A stretch of DNA of 64,000 nucleotides, taken from Myxococcales bacterium. Lineage in GTDB: Bacteria > Myxococcota_A > Polyangia > Fen-1088. Of the stretch, positions 9,036-18,402 are shown in pieces. The notes under the pieces are model-generated. The model did no database searches. It saw nothing but the letters and a program-made list of their open reading frames with translations, and was not told the DNA's origin. The translations under genes and the position numbers were made by a program. Numbering within the stretch: the first letter of the stretch is position 1; the number at the start of each line of letters is the position of its first letter. Location of the stretch: positions 496,001 to 560,000 of the forward strand of contig JAGTJU010000005.1 in assembly GCA_022184915.1 (NCBI GenBank). The letters are read 5' to 3'.

Positions 9036-9731
9036 TCAGCCGAAGGGCGCCTGCGCCGCCTTTGCCACCTCGCTCCCGAAGCCCAGCGCCTCGAAACAGT
9101 TCTGGAGCCCCCCCGTCGGGGGCGCGACGATCTGCAGCGTCACCCCCGAGAGGGGATGCACGAACCGGAGCGCCAGAGCATGCAGCGCCAGGCGGTCGAG
9201 CCCGAAGGCCTCCTTGAAGTAGCGATTGTGCGCGCTCTTACCATAGTTCGCGTCGCCGATGAGCGGGCACGACAGGTGCTTGAGATGGCGCCGCACCTGG
9301 TGGAAGCGCCCCGTGTGCGGCAGGGCTTTGACCAGGGCATAGCGCTGCCAGGTGCCCAAACACTGTACCTCCGTACGGGCGGGCACCCGTTCACCGCCCT
9401 CCGTCTTCGGCACCGGATGATCCACCAACACCTGGGCAGGCGGGTGGCCCCGGACCAACGCCAGGTAGCACTTGGCGACGCGCCCCTCCGCGAACGCAGC
9501 GCCCAACACCCGGGCTGCTTCGGCATGCCGGGCGAAGAGCAGCACACCGCTCGTGCCCCGATCCAAACGATGAAGGGGGTGAAGCTTCTGCCCGATGTGT
9601 GCCTCGACCTGCGCGAGCACGCCGCCGTCATCCTGGGCCCACCCTGGGTGCACCACCACGCCGCTCGGCTTGTCCACGATCACGAGCGCTTCGTCTTCAT
9701 GAAGCACCCGCAGCGCCTGCGGCGCGTTCAT
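9036..9731 (-). CDS. truC: RluA-family pseudouridine synthase, TruC-like
   Basis: A 231-residue RNA pseudouridine synthase. The catalytic motif HRLDRGTSGV (about residue 52) contains the active-site Asp. The family segments VVDKPSG, TGRFHQVRRHL and PLIGDANYGK are in the usual order, and the NRYFKEAFGLDRLALHA region resembles TruC, which modifies U65 of tRNA in E. coli. The length suits TruC and there is no S4 domain. The start is placed at ATG 9731, where family similarity begins; 45 upstream codons in frame are Arg-rich and unlike the family. The RNA target is inferred. Confidence 0.85.
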   Translation of the reverse strand: MNAPQALRVLHEDEALVIVDKPSGVVVHPGWAQDDGGVLAQVEAHIGQKLHPLHRLDRGTSGVLLFARHAEAARVLGAAFAEGRVAKCYLALVRGHPPAQVLVDHPVPKTEGGERVPARTEVQCLGTWQRYALVKALPHTGRFHQVRRHLKHLSCPLIGDANYGKSAHNRYFKEAFGLDRLALHALALRFVHPLSGVTLQIVAPPTGGLQNCFEALGFGSEVAKAAQAPFG

Positions 9732-9985
9732 GAGGAGAGGCCCCGCTGCGCGTTTTCGCGACGACCGTCTGCGCAGATCCTTCGTGCTGCGGCGCCCTCG
9801 CGTGCAGCCTCTGCGCAGCGGCCACCACGCACGCAGCCCCCTGGCCGCGCGAAAAAGCACATCCATCGCGACCTTTTCCTTCCCTCTCCCACGTTGCGCT
9901 TACGGCACGACTTCTGCACACCAGGCGTCCGAAAACCGGCGGCCCTGCCCCTGGCGGACCGAGCCCCAAGACAGAGGAGCGTGCC

Positions 9986-10960
9986 ATGGACCTTCACACC
10001 ACCTACATGGGCCTGGAGCTGCAAAGCCCCGTCTTGCTCGCCGCCTGTCCGATCTCGGACGACGTGGGCATGGTGAGCCGCTGTGTCGACGCAGGCGCCG
10101 GGGCCGTGGTCATGCGTTCCCTCTTCGAGGAGCAGATCGACAACGAGCTGCGCCCGCACGCGAACGCGCACAACCCCGAAGATCCCCACGACCTGCAGTT
10201 CTCTTCCACCGTGAACCGTTACCTGGAACAGGTGAGCCGCCTCAAGGATGCCCTGGACGTGCCCGTCATCGGCTCGATCAACGGCACCACCCTTGGTGGC
10301 TGGGTGCGCTTCGCCGAGATGATTCAACGTGCCGGCGCCGATGCGCTCGAGCTGAACGTCTACTACCTCGCGACGGATCCGGACGAGGACCCGCGCGCCG
10401 TCGAGCAACGCTACCTGGATCTGCTGAGTGCCATGCGCATCCGGGTCACGATCCCGCTGTCCATCAAGCTGTCGCCCTTCTTTTCGGCCCCCGTGTACAT
10501 GGCCAAACGCCTGGTCAGCGCCGGGGCGGACAGCCTGGTGCTGTTCAACCGCTTTTACCAGCCGGATATCGATTTGGGTCGGCAGCGCGTGAGCTCCTTG
10601 ATCCAGCTTTCCACCTCGAGCTCGCTGAATCTGCGCCTGCGTTGGCTGGCCGCCATCTTTGGCAAAACCAAGGCTGACCTCGCCTGCACGGGCGGAGTTC
10701 ACACGGGTATCGATGCCCTCAAGGCGATCTCGGCAGGGGCGTCCGTGGTGCAGATGGCTTCGGCCGTGCTGCAGCGAGGCTCCGAGGCCATCGTGGACGT
10801 CACGGACGGCATGAGAACGTGGATGCGTGAGCACGACCTCGACAACCTCGACGAGTTCCGCGGCAGCATGAGCATCACCCGCTGCAAAGATCCGGCGGGC
10901 CTCTACCGCGCTAATTATTTGCGGGCCCTGCACGACTGGCAGGCCATCGATCCCCTTTGA
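9986..10960 (+). CDS. Dihydroorotate dehydrogenase-like flavoprotein
   Basis: A 324-residue protein of the class of dihydroorotate dehydrogenase-like TIM barrels annotated beside pyruvate oxidoreductase genes in other bacteria. It begins with DLHTTYMGLELQSPVLLAACP and shows IGSINGTT, ADALELNVYY, SIKLSPFF, LVLFNRFYQPDID and CTGGVHTGIDALKAI, which correspond to FMN and phosphate binding strands of PyrD. The catalytic Ser/Cys segment of true DHODH is not clear, so a role in pyrimidine synthesis is not certain. GAGGAG lies seven bases before ATG 9986. It converges on the peroxiredoxin gene across a hairpin. Confidence 0.82.
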   Translation: MDLHTTYMGLELQSPVLLAACPISDDVGMVSRCVDAGAGAVVMRSLFEEQIDNELRPHANAHNPEDPHDLQFSSTVNRYLEQVSRLKDALDVPVIGSINGTTLGGWVRFAEMIQRAGADALELNVYYLATDPDEDPRAVEQRYLDLLSAMRIRVTIPLSIKLSPFFSAPVYMAKRLVSAGADSLVLFNRFYQPDIDLGRQRVSSLIQLSTSSSLNLRLRWLAAIFGKTKADLACTGGVHTGIDALKAISAGASVVQMASAVLQRGSEAIVDVTDGMRTWMREHDLDNLDEFRGSMSITRCKDPAGLYRANYLRALHDWQAIDPL

Positions 10961-10967
10961 AACGGCA

Positions 10968-10992
10968 CGCGCCCGGCAAAGCGTCGGGCGCG
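10968..10992. terminator. Hairpin between convergent genes
   Basis: A perfect 8-bp inverted repeat (CGCGCCCG and CGGGCGCG) with a 9-base loop sits in the 59-bp spacer between two convergent genes. There is no T tract on either side, so it may act as a weak or Rho-assisted bidirectional terminator. Confidence 0.5.
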
Positions 10993-11019
10993 CGGCCGTA
11001 TCGGGGAGCGAAGGTGGGC

Positions 11020-11619
11020 TTACTGGCCGGCCTTGCCGAAGTAGGCCTTCGAGCCCTTCGGGTCAGCCTTCATGCCGTCTTTGCCGGGCTTCCAGTCGGC
11101 CGGGCACACGTCGCCGTGCTCGGCGTGAAAGCGCAGGGCCTGAATCACGCGCAGCGCCTCGTCGACCGAGCGGCCGATGGGCAGGTCGTTGATGGTGCTG
11201 TGGCGCAGCTTGCCTTCGGGGTCGATCACGAACAGGCCGCGCAGCGCCACGCCGGCATCAGCGCCGTCCTCGATGAGCACGTCGTAAGCGCGGGACACTT
11301 CCTTGGTCACGTCGGCGAGCAAGGGGATCTTCACGCCCTGGATGCCGCCCTCCTTGCGCGTCGTGTTCCACCACGCCAGGTGCGAAAACACGCTGTCGAT
11401 CGAGGCACCCACCACCTCGGCGCCGAGCTTCTGGAACTCATCGGACCGGTCGGAGAAAGCCAGGATCTCCGTGGGGCACACGAAGGTGAAGTCGAGCGGG
11501 TAGAAAAACAGCACCAGGTACTTGCCCTTGTAGTCGGCGAGCGAGACCGTGCGGAACTCTCCGTTTTGCATGGCCTGGCAAGAAAAGGCAGGGGCCGGGT
11601 GTTGAACCTTGGCGGTCAT
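11020..11619 (-). CDS. Typical 2-Cys peroxiredoxin (AhpC/Prx1 class)
   Basis: A 199-residue thiol peroxidase that reduces hydrogen peroxide and organic hydroperoxides. The peroxidatic Cys48 lies in FTFVCPTE and the resolving Cys is near residue 170 in GDVCPADW. Full length and a C-terminal YF motif (KAYFGKAGQ) match the typical 2-Cys, overoxidation-sensitive type. ATG 11619 is preceded by GGAGA at a good distance. No dedicated reductase (AhpF) is adjacent, so thioredoxin is the probable donor. Confidence 0.94.
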   Translation of the reverse strand: MTAKVQHPAPAFSCQAMQNGEFRTVSLADYKGKYLVLFFYPLDFTFVCPTEILAFSDRSDEFQKLGAEVVGASIDSVFSHLAWWNTTRKEGGIQGVKIPLLADVTKEVSRAYDVLIEDGADAGVALRGLFVIDPEGKLRHSTINDLPIGRSVDEALRVIQALRFHAEHGDVCPADWKPGKDGMKADPKGSKAYFGKAGQ

Positions 11620-11808
11620 GAAGCAATCTCCTGGAAAAGGGGTTGTCGTAGCTGAGCCAGCTTGGATGCCGGGCGCGCGAAAAACGTTCGCAGCCCTCCG
11701 CAAGGTAGCATCTGGGCGCCGGGGACTCCATGCCCCTTGGGTTTCGGCCCGGGAACCGAATCGGCCCTTGCTTCCTGGCCAAGCAGCCCCGATACAATCG
11801 CGCCCCAC

Positions 11809-12852
11809 ATGGATATGGCCGTTTCCCGCCGCCCGAGCGCCCGCAACCTTCTCGTAACGCGCCCCGGGGCTTGTTTCACCTGCCACGCCGATGGCTCCTG
11901 CTGCACCAGCATCCACCTCCTGGGCCCCGTGAGCCGCCGGGAGATGGTGCCCGTACAGCGCCTCCGGAAAAACGCCTTCACCTACGATAGCTCCGTGCGC
12001 GGATACGTGTTTTCCTACAAAAAGGACGGCACGTGCGTGTTCCTGCGCAAGGACAACCTGTGCGGCGTGCACGCCAAGGTGGGCCTCGAGGACAAACCCG
12101 CCACCTGCCGCAAGTTCCCCTATTCCCTGGTGGCCACCCCGGATGGCCGCCGGGTGGTCACCGCCCACCGCTGCTCCTGCCGCACCATGGGCGAGCGCGC
12201 CCCCCTTGATCCCAGCACCGTGGAAAGCGAGATCCGCATCGAGGGCGAGCCGCTCCGCTCCGAGCGCAGCGTTCTCGGCCGCATCCCGCTGGCGCCGCGC
12301 CAGAACGTGGGCTTCGAGACCTGGAAGCAGACCGAAACGGAGCTGCTCACCCGCCTGGCCAAGCTGGAGAACCCCTGGACGGTGTTGCGGGGCAAGCCCT
12401 TCCCCAAGCTGAAAAAGCGGCAGTGGGCCGACGTGGCCGAGGACTTTCACGATCAATACGACGATTCGTCCTTCGAGATCGCCAAGGCCTGGTTCGGCGA
12501 CGCCATCTTGCACGTGGTGGAGGGTGAAAAGTTCCCCGATCGGGCCCGTCCCTGGGCGCGCTTTTACGACGGCGCCGAAAAGCGCGCCACGCTCCTGCGC
12601 AAGCCCCGCGAGATGCTGAACGACTGGGCGGCCGACGCCATCTGGTCGTTCGACTGGATGGACTGGGGCACCTTCGCCCGGGCCCGCCACGAGCTGGCCA
12701 CGCGGCTCGCCGTGGCCGACGCGATCGGAAGACATCTCAAAAAGCGCGGCGTGCGCGCCGATCGCGCCTACGCCGAAGCGCTGCTGGTCATCGAGCTCGT
12801 GGGCATCACCGAGCACTGGGACGAAGTGGTGCCGCTCATGCCCAACAAGTGA
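11809..12852 (+). CDS. YkgJ-family CxxCxxCC (Zn/Fe-chelating) protein, long form
   Basis: A 347-residue protein. The N-terminal 130 residues carry the YkgJ/UPF0153 Cys cluster: [11 protein letters not shown], then [19 protein letters not shown] and CSC, a set able to hold a metal or cluster. The same pattern begins FliB-type lysine N-methylases. The remaining 200 residues are helical, rich in Trp and Lys, with no motif I recognise. The start is placed at ATG 11809, because the 49 codons upstream in frame overlap the regulatory region of the divergent peroxiredoxin. Function is unknown. Confidence 0.78.
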   Translation: MDMAVSRRPSARNLLVTRPGACFTCHADGSCCTSIHLLGPVSRREMVPVQRLRKNAFTYDSSVRGYVFSYKKDGTCVFLRKDNLCGVHAKVGLEDKPATCRKFPYSLVATPDGRRVVTAHRCSCRTMGERAPLDPSTVESEIRIEGEPLRSERSVLGRIPLAPRQNVGFETWKQTETELLTRLAKLENPWTVLRGKPFPKLKKRQWADVAEDFHDQYDDSSFEIAKAWFGDAILHVVEGEKFPDRARPWARFYDGAEKRATLLRKPREMLNDWAADAIWSFDWMDWGTFARARHELATRLAVADAIGRHLKKRGVRADRAYAEALLVIELVGITEHWDEVVPLMPNK

Positions 12853-12944
12853 GCGGCAACGCCTCCGTGCGGCTCCACCGTGCTTGCACGCACGCCGCGC
12901 GCGGGTCATACGCACCTCGCGCGGCGTGAGAGCCGCCGCTGGTC

Positions 12945-14849
12945 ATGTCCGCTCCTGGAAGCCTTTCCGCCACACCTGCGAGGTTTCCGCCCCTGTTGGC
13001 GGGGCGGTTCCGGCTTCGCGAACGGGTGGGACAGGGCAGTCTGGCGGAGGTGTGGCGGGCAGACGAGGTGGCGACGGCGCGGCACGTGGCGCTGAAGATC
13101 CTGCACGTCAACCTGCGTGACAACCACGAGCTTTGCAGCCGGTTCCGGCGCGAGTTCCTGGTCACGTCCCGGATCGACAGCCCCCACGTCGTCCGCTCTT
13201 ACGAACTTGTCGAGGCGGAGGGTGAGATCTTCCTGGTCATGCCCTTCGTGGCGGGCACGGACCTCGAGCGGTTCATTCACGATCACGGGCCGCTCGACGA
13301 ACCGCAACTGCTGACGCTGGCCACGCATATGTGTGAGGCGCTGAAGGCCGCCCACGCGGCGGGGGTCATTCACCGAGATCTCAAGCCGCAGAACGTGCTG
13401 GTCGAGCGGCACGCAACGGGGCTGTGTTTTCTGCTGACGGATTTCGGGCTGGCGAAAACGATGGAGGCGCTGGGCCTGACCACGGCGAACGCCGTGCTGG
13501 GTACGCCAGCGTACATGGCGCCCGAGGTCGTGCTGGACGGGCACGCGGATCCCCGCAGCGACCTGTACAGCCTGGGGGCCCTGCTGTACGAGGCGGCGAC
13601 GGGCCACCCCCCGTTTTCGGGCGATTCGCCTTATGCGGTTTTTCACCAACAGGTCTCGGCGGCGGTCGTGCCGCTACGCGAACGAGGCGTGAGGCTCTCA
13701 GCGTCGGCCGAGTCTGCGATTCTGCGGGCGCTAGAAAAAGATCCGCTGGACAGGTACGCGGATGCGGCGTCGATGGCGGCGGCCATCACGGATCGAGCGC
13801 CGGTCGAAAACGCCGCGGGCGTGGCCGTCCGAACCCAGTTGGACCCTGCGACGTGCCCCGCTTGTGGCGGTGTGTGGTTGCAGGCCGTGGGCCTCTGCCC
13901 CGCGTGTGGACACGAGGCGCTCGGCGTCTCCGAAAAGCGCGGTCGGGTGACGGTCATGCTGACGGGCCCGGGCAAACGCGGCAGCCGTCTGACCACGGAG
14001 GCTCACGTGCAGCTGGCGCGTGTCCTGAAAAAAGCCGCCGTTCCGGGCTTGTGGCGCAAGCAACGAAGCCTCCCCCGGTGGCCGGTCGTGGTCGCCAAGT
14101 GGCTCGACGATCACGACGCCAAGGTGCTGGTGAAGGCGCTGAGCAACGTGGGCTTCAGGGTGCGCCTGGTGACAAAGCCGGCTTGGCTGACGGCGGAGGG
14201 GTGGGGGCTGGCGAGTCAGCAGGCTCTGAAGGTGCTGGGAATCTGTTCTTTTTCGGTGACACAGATGCTTTGGTTCTTCATCGAAAACGTGGCCCTCCTG
14301 GGCGCCGCGGGGGCCGTCGTCGTGGGAAGCAGCGTCGCCGCGGGGGCTCGATCGTTGCGGCCCCACATCGGTCCTGTCGAGGTGGACGGCAGAGCACTCC
14401 CGATAGCCCTCGGCCGTCGCTTGGTGAAACTCTCGCGGGTGCACGAGCGACATGCGGCCGCGCGCCTCCTTCAGATGGTCGGGTGGCTGGCAGCGCAGAA
14501 TCAACAGGAACTATCGGACCTGCTTTGCCAGCGGGCGCTCGACGTGACGTCGATTCTCGCGACCCTGGACGAAGCCGACGCGCGTTGGGCCGATACGAAC
14601 GCGCGCGCCGATGAGGCGCTGGTGGCCCTTCGGGAGGGCGAGCGCGTGCGCGTCGTGGCAACGGCAGACCTGCTGCGTTTGCTGGCAGCCGCGGACGCGG
14701 TGGCCTCCCGTCTGACGGTGGCCAAGGCCCGGGGGCAAGACCTGACATCGTCCGAGCAGGTCAAAGACGCCTGGAAGGTGCTCGAGGTTCACCTCGAGGC
14801 ACAGCAAGAGGTGCGCCACCTCCTGGAGGGCACGTGGAAGGAAGCCTGA
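12945..14849 (+). CDS. Ser/Thr protein kinase with zinc ribbon and membrane segment (kinase 1 of a tandem pair)
   Basis: A 634-residue Hanks-type kinase. Kinase domain about 25-285: Gly loop GQGSLAEVW, catalytic Lys51, HRDLKPQN at 143-150, DFG at 166, and an APE motif in YMAPEVV. All catalytic residues are present. A zinc ribbon follows (C304, C307, C318, C321). About 330-430 is a small alpha/beta-like region ending in VRLVTKPAW, next comes a hydrophobic hairpin near 440-480 that should cross the membrane, and the C-terminal 130 residues are helical. The ATG at 12945 is the first with kinase similarity downstream. The next gene, a paralogue of the same layout, starts 16 bases before this one ends, so they are translationally coupled. 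Confidence 0.88.
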   Translation: MSAPGSLSATPARFPPLLAGRFRLRERVGQGSLAEVWRADEVATARHVALKILHVNLRDNHELCSRFRREFLVTSRIDSPHVVRSYELVEAEGEIFLVMPFVAGTDLERFIHDHGPLDEPQLLTLATHMCEALKAAHAAGVIHRDLKPQNVLVERHATGLCFLLTDFGLAKTMEALGLTTANAVLGTPAYMAPEVVLDGHADPRSDLYSLGALLYEAATGHPPFSGDSPYAVFHQQVSAAVVPLRERGVRLSASAESAILRALEKDPLDRYADAASMAAAITDRAPVENAAGVAVRTQLDPATCPACGGVWLQAVGLCPACGHEALGVSEKRGRVTVMLTGPGKRGSRLTTEAHVQLARVLKKAAVPGLWRKQRSLPRWPVVVAKWLDDHDAKVLVKALSNVGFRVRLVTKPAWLTAEGWGLASQQALKVLGICSFSVTQMLWFFIENVALLGAAGAVVVGSSVAAGARSLRPHIGPVEVDGRALPIALGRRLVKLSRVHERHAAARLLQMVGWLAAQNQQELSDLLCQRALDVTSILATLDEADARWADTNARADEALVALREGERVRVVATADLLRLLAAADAVASRLTVAKARGQDLTSSEQVKDAWKVLEVHLEAQQEVRHLLEGTWKEA

Positions 14850-16705
14850 TTGGCGGCCGATACCAGGTCGAACGGCGCCTGGGTGCCGGGGGTGTTGCAC
14901 AGGTCTTTCGCGCGCATGACGTTCAGACGAATGCGGTGGTGGCGGTGAAGTCTTTGCTGCCGCAGCACGCGGCGGACACGCTTCTGCACTCGCGGTTCCT
15001 GCGTGAGGGCACCTTGGGCCTGGCACATCCAAACATCCTGCCGGTGTGGGATCGAGGCGAACAGGACGGGCTTCCCTATTTCGTCACGCCGCTGGCAGAG
15101 GGGGGCGATCTCCAGGGGCTGCTCGCTGCCCCGCGTGTTCAGCCCTCGTGCGGACTTGCGCGGGTGGTCGGGGCAGCGCTGGCCAGCGCACTGGCACACG
15201 CGCACGCGGCCAGGGTGCTCCATGGCGATCTGAAACCCAACAACGTGCTGCTCAAACGCAACGGTGGCGAGGTGGTGGATCCGGAAGATCTCTGGCTGGC
15301 AGATTTTGGCTCTGCGCGCACCGCCGCCCTGGCGACCATGACAGGCGCCTCCCTCCAGTGGGGGTCCGCCGCGTATCTCGCGCCCGAGTGTCTCCAAGGG
15401 CAGCGCCCGGAGCCGCGCAGCGATTTGTTCTCCCTGGGCGTGATCCTGTACCAGCTCATGACCGGGCATTTGCCCTGGAAGACCGAGGCGCCCCTCGGCC
15501 GCCTGCGGCAGCCCTCGCCCGAGCCCTTCGACGTGGATGACGAGCGACTCGAGAGCCTGGTCATGGCACTCCTTTCGTGGGACGCGGCAGATAGGCCCAG
15601 CAGCGCCATCGAGGTCCTGCGCTGTCTCGAGGGCGAACGTTCCCTGCAACGCCCGGTCGTACGGGGCGTATGCCAGCGTTGCGGCGCTTCGCAACCCGCC
15701 GACGTTCCGGTCTGCGTTGCGTGCGGGCACGAGGACCTCCCGGGCATCATCCTGACCGGCGGCCGATGGCACGTCATCCTGCGCAGGCTGGACTCCGACC
15801 CAGAGCGCCTCGAACGCTTACACGCACTCATCAGCCGGTTCAGTGGCCAGGACCGCGTCAGCCTGTTGCTTCTCGAAGAAGGCAAGGGGCGCGAGGACGA
15901 CCATCGGGTGGGGACGCTTGCCCGTTCGATGCGGCTGCCGGCGGCGCTGTTTGCGTCCCTGAACAAGCCTGTCGCGTGTTCCATCGCGGAGGCGTTTCGC
16001 GCGGAGGGCTTCGACGTCGTCGCCCGCCGTCCGGTCTTTCCCTCTCGGCCCGTGGCCGCAGGTGTGTGCGTGCCGCTTGGCATGTCCGTGTGGCTCTTGT
16101 TTGCCAACATCAGGGTGCCGACTTGGCCCACGTGGATATCACCCGGAGTGATTGGGATTGGTGTGTTGCTCGCGGCCGTCTGGCGGCCGAAGGCGCGGTG
16201 GCTGTGGGCACCCAAGTCTCCGCTGTTCATGCTCCGCCGCACCGGGGTTCTCCGTCCCAGCCTTGTCTTCGCCTTCGAGCGGCTGCGGAGCGTGAGGAAC
16301 CTGATGTCTTCGGACGCTACGAAACGATTGCTCGACGATCTAGGCGCGGCGATTTATCGGCTGGGCGCGCGCGCCCACGCCGATGATGTGGCGCGGGAGG
16401 TCGGCCGCACGTTCGACTCGTGGGTCGAGGGGACGCTGTCCTGGCTCGAAGCGCTCGGTCCTCGCCTGGCAGAGGTCGAGGCGCAGCTCGAGGCCACCCG
16501 AGAGGCGGACATTGCCCGTGCACACGGCAAGGCCAAGCGGCGTTTGTCGACCGCTTCGGAAGGAGAAAAGGCTGCCCTGACGGCGGCGCTCGTCGAATGG
16601 GAGTCGACGCTTTCCAAGCGTCACGATCTGGAGCACGAGCGCGAGCGCCTGACGGCCGAGCTCTACCGCGTGCTCGACGGAACCAGAGCCGCGGAAGGCA
16701 CTTAA
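14834..16705 (+). CDS. Ser/Thr protein kinase with zinc ribbon and membrane segment (kinase 2 of a tandem pair)
   Basis: A 623-residue paralogue of the preceding kinase. Kinase domain about 8-270: GAGGVAQVF, Lys39, HGDLKPNN at 130-137 (Gly replaces the Arg of HRD, making it a non-RD kinase), DFG at 157 and APE in YLAPECL. A zinc ribbon follows (C280, C283, C294, C297). Next are an alpha/beta-like region, two hydrophobic spans (about 410-455) and a long C-terminal helical region with coiled-coil character (about 550-610). The GTG start at 14834 has GGAGGG four bases upstream inside the end of kinase 1. Non-RD kinases usually need no activation-loop phosphorylation, so this could be the constitutive partner; that is inference. 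Confidence 0.88.
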   Translation: MEGSLIGGRYQVERRLGAGGVAQVFRAHDVQTNAVVAVKSLLPQHAADTLLHSRFLREGTLGLAHPNILPVWDRGEQDGLPYFVTPLAEGGDLQGLLAAPRVQPSCGLARVVGAALASALAHAHAARVLHGDLKPNNVLLKRNGGEVVDPEDLWLADFGSARTAALATMTGASLQWGSAAYLAPECLQGQRPEPRSDLFSLGVILYQLMTGHLPWKTEAPLGRLRQPSPEPFDVDDERLESLVMALLSWDAADRPSSAIEVLRCLEGERSLQRPVVRGVCQRCGASQPADVPVCVACGHEDLPGIILTGGRWHVILRRLDSDPERLERLHALISRFSGQDRVSLLLLEEGKGREDDHRVGTLARSMRLPAALFASLNKPVACSIAEAFRAEGFDVVARRPVFPSRPVAAGVCVPLGMSVWLLFANIRVPTWPTWISPGVIGIGVLLAAVWRPKARWLWAPKSPLFMLRRTGVLRPSLVFAFERLRSVRNLMSSDATKRLLDDLGAAIYRLGARAHADDVAREVGRTFDSWVEGTLSWLEALGPRLAEVEAQLEATREADIARAHGKAKRRLSTASEGEKAALTAALVEWESTLSKRHDLEHERERLTAELYRVLDGTRAAEGT

Positions 16706-17145
16706 CCGAACTCGAAGCGGGTCCTTACTTCAGAACCGCCCGACCAAAGCCAAGCAGACGCCCGATGAAGCGAGAACCGGCAGGACCGCCAGTTGCGCCT
16801 GATGGCTCAACGTGCCCACAGAATCGACAAATCGAAATCGATGGCCTCGAAAGGTTGACAAGCTCGGCGACGAGATGCTCTGGAACTTTGCGCAGATCAT
16901 CGTAGGTTGCGCGGCGCTTCACAGCTCGAGGAAGTGGCATCGTTCGTCCTCGAATGATACCCGCACCCCAGCCCTCTTGCCCGCCGCTGCACAGCGCCAT
17001 CGTTCGCCGAGAATGCTGAAGCCGGGCCCCCGGAGCCTCGTGTTGACGCGGCTCGCAACCTGGCTATCCTCGCCACGCGCAGATCTCGGGCCCCTGGCGG
17101 ACCGGATCAGTGCGACGCGACATCCCTCGAACAAAAGGATTCCTC
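16706..17145. other. 440-bp spacer holding a probable gene remnant
   Basis: The gap between the kinase pair and the TRL-like gene holds no intact gene. On the minus strand it contains the start of a Uma2-like gene (see 16725-16940). The rest shows no promoter or terminator that I can support. Confidence 0.5.
16725..16940 (-). pseudogene. Remnant of a Uma2-family (PD-(D/E)XK-like) gene, 5' end only
   Basis: The first 27 codons from ATG 16940 (MPLPRAVKRRATYDDL, then VPEHLVAELV) match the start of Uma2-family proteins, which are abundant in Myxococcota and Cyanobacteria. A GAGG lies eight bases upstream. After that point the reading frame shows no family likeness and ends at 16725 after 71 codons, against about 190 for intact members. 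The call rests on a short stretch and could be chance. Confidence 0.4.
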
Positions 17146-17469
17146 ATGAAGTCGGTTTCTCTGTTGGTGGCCGCAGTCGGTTTGGCGGCGGGTCTCTCGC
17201 GCACGCCCATCATGGGCAAGCCTTATGGCGCAGGCTTGGCTTACTCCGATGTGCAGTTCAACGAGCGCACCGAAGGTGAAAACTCCGTGGGCATGAAGCG
17301 CGGAGAGTCCTGCGCCAAGTCGATTTTGGGCCTCGTGGCCACGGGTGACGCCTCGGTGGCCACCGCCGCGCAAGCCGCGGGCATCACCAAGGTGGCCTCG
17401 GTCGATGGCCACCACACGAACATCCTCGGCATCTTCAGCACGTACTGCGTGATCGTGACCGGCGAGTGA
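17146..17469 (+). CDS. TRL-like family small secreted protein
   Basis: A 107-residue protein with an N-terminal signal peptide (SLLVAAVGLAAGLS). The C-terminal two thirds match the TRL domain: GESCAKSILGLVATGDASV, AAQAAGITKV and SVDGHHTNILGIFSTYC. TRL-like proteins are small bacterial secreted or lipoprotein products of unknown role, often clustered and possibly stress-linked. The ATG 17146 start gives the signal peptide; the longer frame from 17110 adds 12 residues without support. The stop overlaps the start of the next gene (TGATG), so the two are probably co-expressed. Confidence 0.8.
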   Translation: MKSVSLLVAAVGLAAGLSRTPIMGKPYGAGLAYSDVQFNERTEGENSVGMKRGESCAKSILGLVATGDASVATAAQAAGITKVASVDGHHTNILGIFSTYCVIVTGE

Positions 17470-18302
17470 TGAGCCTCCGCAAACCGACCGCGGCCATAAG
17501 AACACTAATGGCCGCGGTTTGGCTTGCGGCCCTGCCCTTGCGAAGCGCCGGGGCCGAGAGCTCGAGCCAAGCGCAGGAAGCGCCTCAGGGAAACCCGGCT
17601 CCCGAGATCCCTGACACGGTCGAGCTGAAGGGAGGCGGGTTCATTCGGGGCCTCGTCATCGAATACCTCCCCGGTGAGCGCCTGGTGATTCGCACGGCCG
17701 AGGGGAAACTGCGTGAGCTGCCCCTCACAGAGGTCATCCACGTGGAGCGTGGCGGAAAGGCGGAGGCGCCCCCACAGGCCCCCGGCACGAGTGGCGCCCG
17801 CCCGTCGCTCGATGACGCTCTTTCCAGAATCGACGGACCGCGGCTCACACTGAGAGTCGAGGCCGACCGCCGCGCATCGCTGGAGCGGCGCATCGTTACG
17901 GCCGCCGCAACGGGCGCCGAAGACCGCGTGGCATTTCACATCGTTTGCCAGACGCCCTGCCAGGTGTCCCTGCCCACCAAGGACGCGGAGCTCTACCGCG
18001 TGGGGGCCCCGATGGCCCAGCCCACACCCTGGTTTTCACTGCCTTCCGACGACGCCCAGGTGCAAGCCACGCTCGTTCATCACTCTTACTCCCTTTGGCC
18101 CCGAGGCCTGTTCAACTCAGGGCTTGTGTTTGGTGGACTCGGCGCCACATTTTGGGGCCTCCACGCGGCCGAGGTGGCCTCGGAGTGGGCATCCACGACG
18201 GGCATCGTGTTGGCCCTTGTCGGCGCCACGTCGATTCTGGCGTCCGGCGTCGTTTGGGCCGTGCGGCCCGCATCGCAGGTGCATATCACGCCTCTGCGCT
18301 GA
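17469..18302 (+). CDS. Secreted/membrane protein of unknown function, C-terminal membrane hairpin
   Basis: A 277-residue protein not recognised as a named family. The signal peptide covers about 1-28. Residues 45-95 (VELKGGGFIRGLVIEY, RLVIRTAEGKLRELPL) resemble a small beta-barrel of the kind that reads a surface or ligand, as in many myxobacterial proteins with a 'defined by promoter of expression' style repeat, but no firm match can be claimed. A Cys pair (VCQTPCQV) sits near 160, and two hydrophobic helices (about 213-260) end the protein. The ATG at 17469 shares one base with the TRL gene stop, so the two likely form an operon. Confidence 0.72.
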   Translation: MSLRKPTAAIRTLMAAVWLAALPLRSAGAESSSQAQEAPQGNPAPEIPDTVELKGGGFIRGLVIEYLPGERLVIRTAEGKLRELPLTEVIHVERGGKAEAPPQAPGTSGARPSLDDALSRIDGPRLTLRVEADRRASLERRIVTAAATGAEDRVAFHIVCQTPCQVSLPTKDAELYRVGAPMAQPTPWFSLPSDDAQVQATLVHHSYSLWPRGLFNSGLVFGGLGATFWGLHAAEVASEWASTTGIVLALVGATSILASGVVWAVRPASQVHITPLR

Positions 18303-18402
18303 GCGGCGCGCGCTCGGCCACTCGCTTCACCGTTCCGCATGTGCACCGTGCGGAAGAGGACGGGACCCCGCCTTTGTGGCACGAGGGCCGAACGTTCGCA
18401 GC

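Noticed and set aside
7460-9217. A 585-codon plus-strand frame spanning ccoG, the fibro-slime gene and the start of the pseudouridine synthase
   Set aside because: It crosses three supported genes and has low-complexity composition.
11020-12915. A 631-codon minus-strand extension of the peroxiredoxin
   Set aside because: The peroxiredoxin starts at 11619 with a good ribosome-binding site. The upstream part is antisense to the CxxCxxCC gene.
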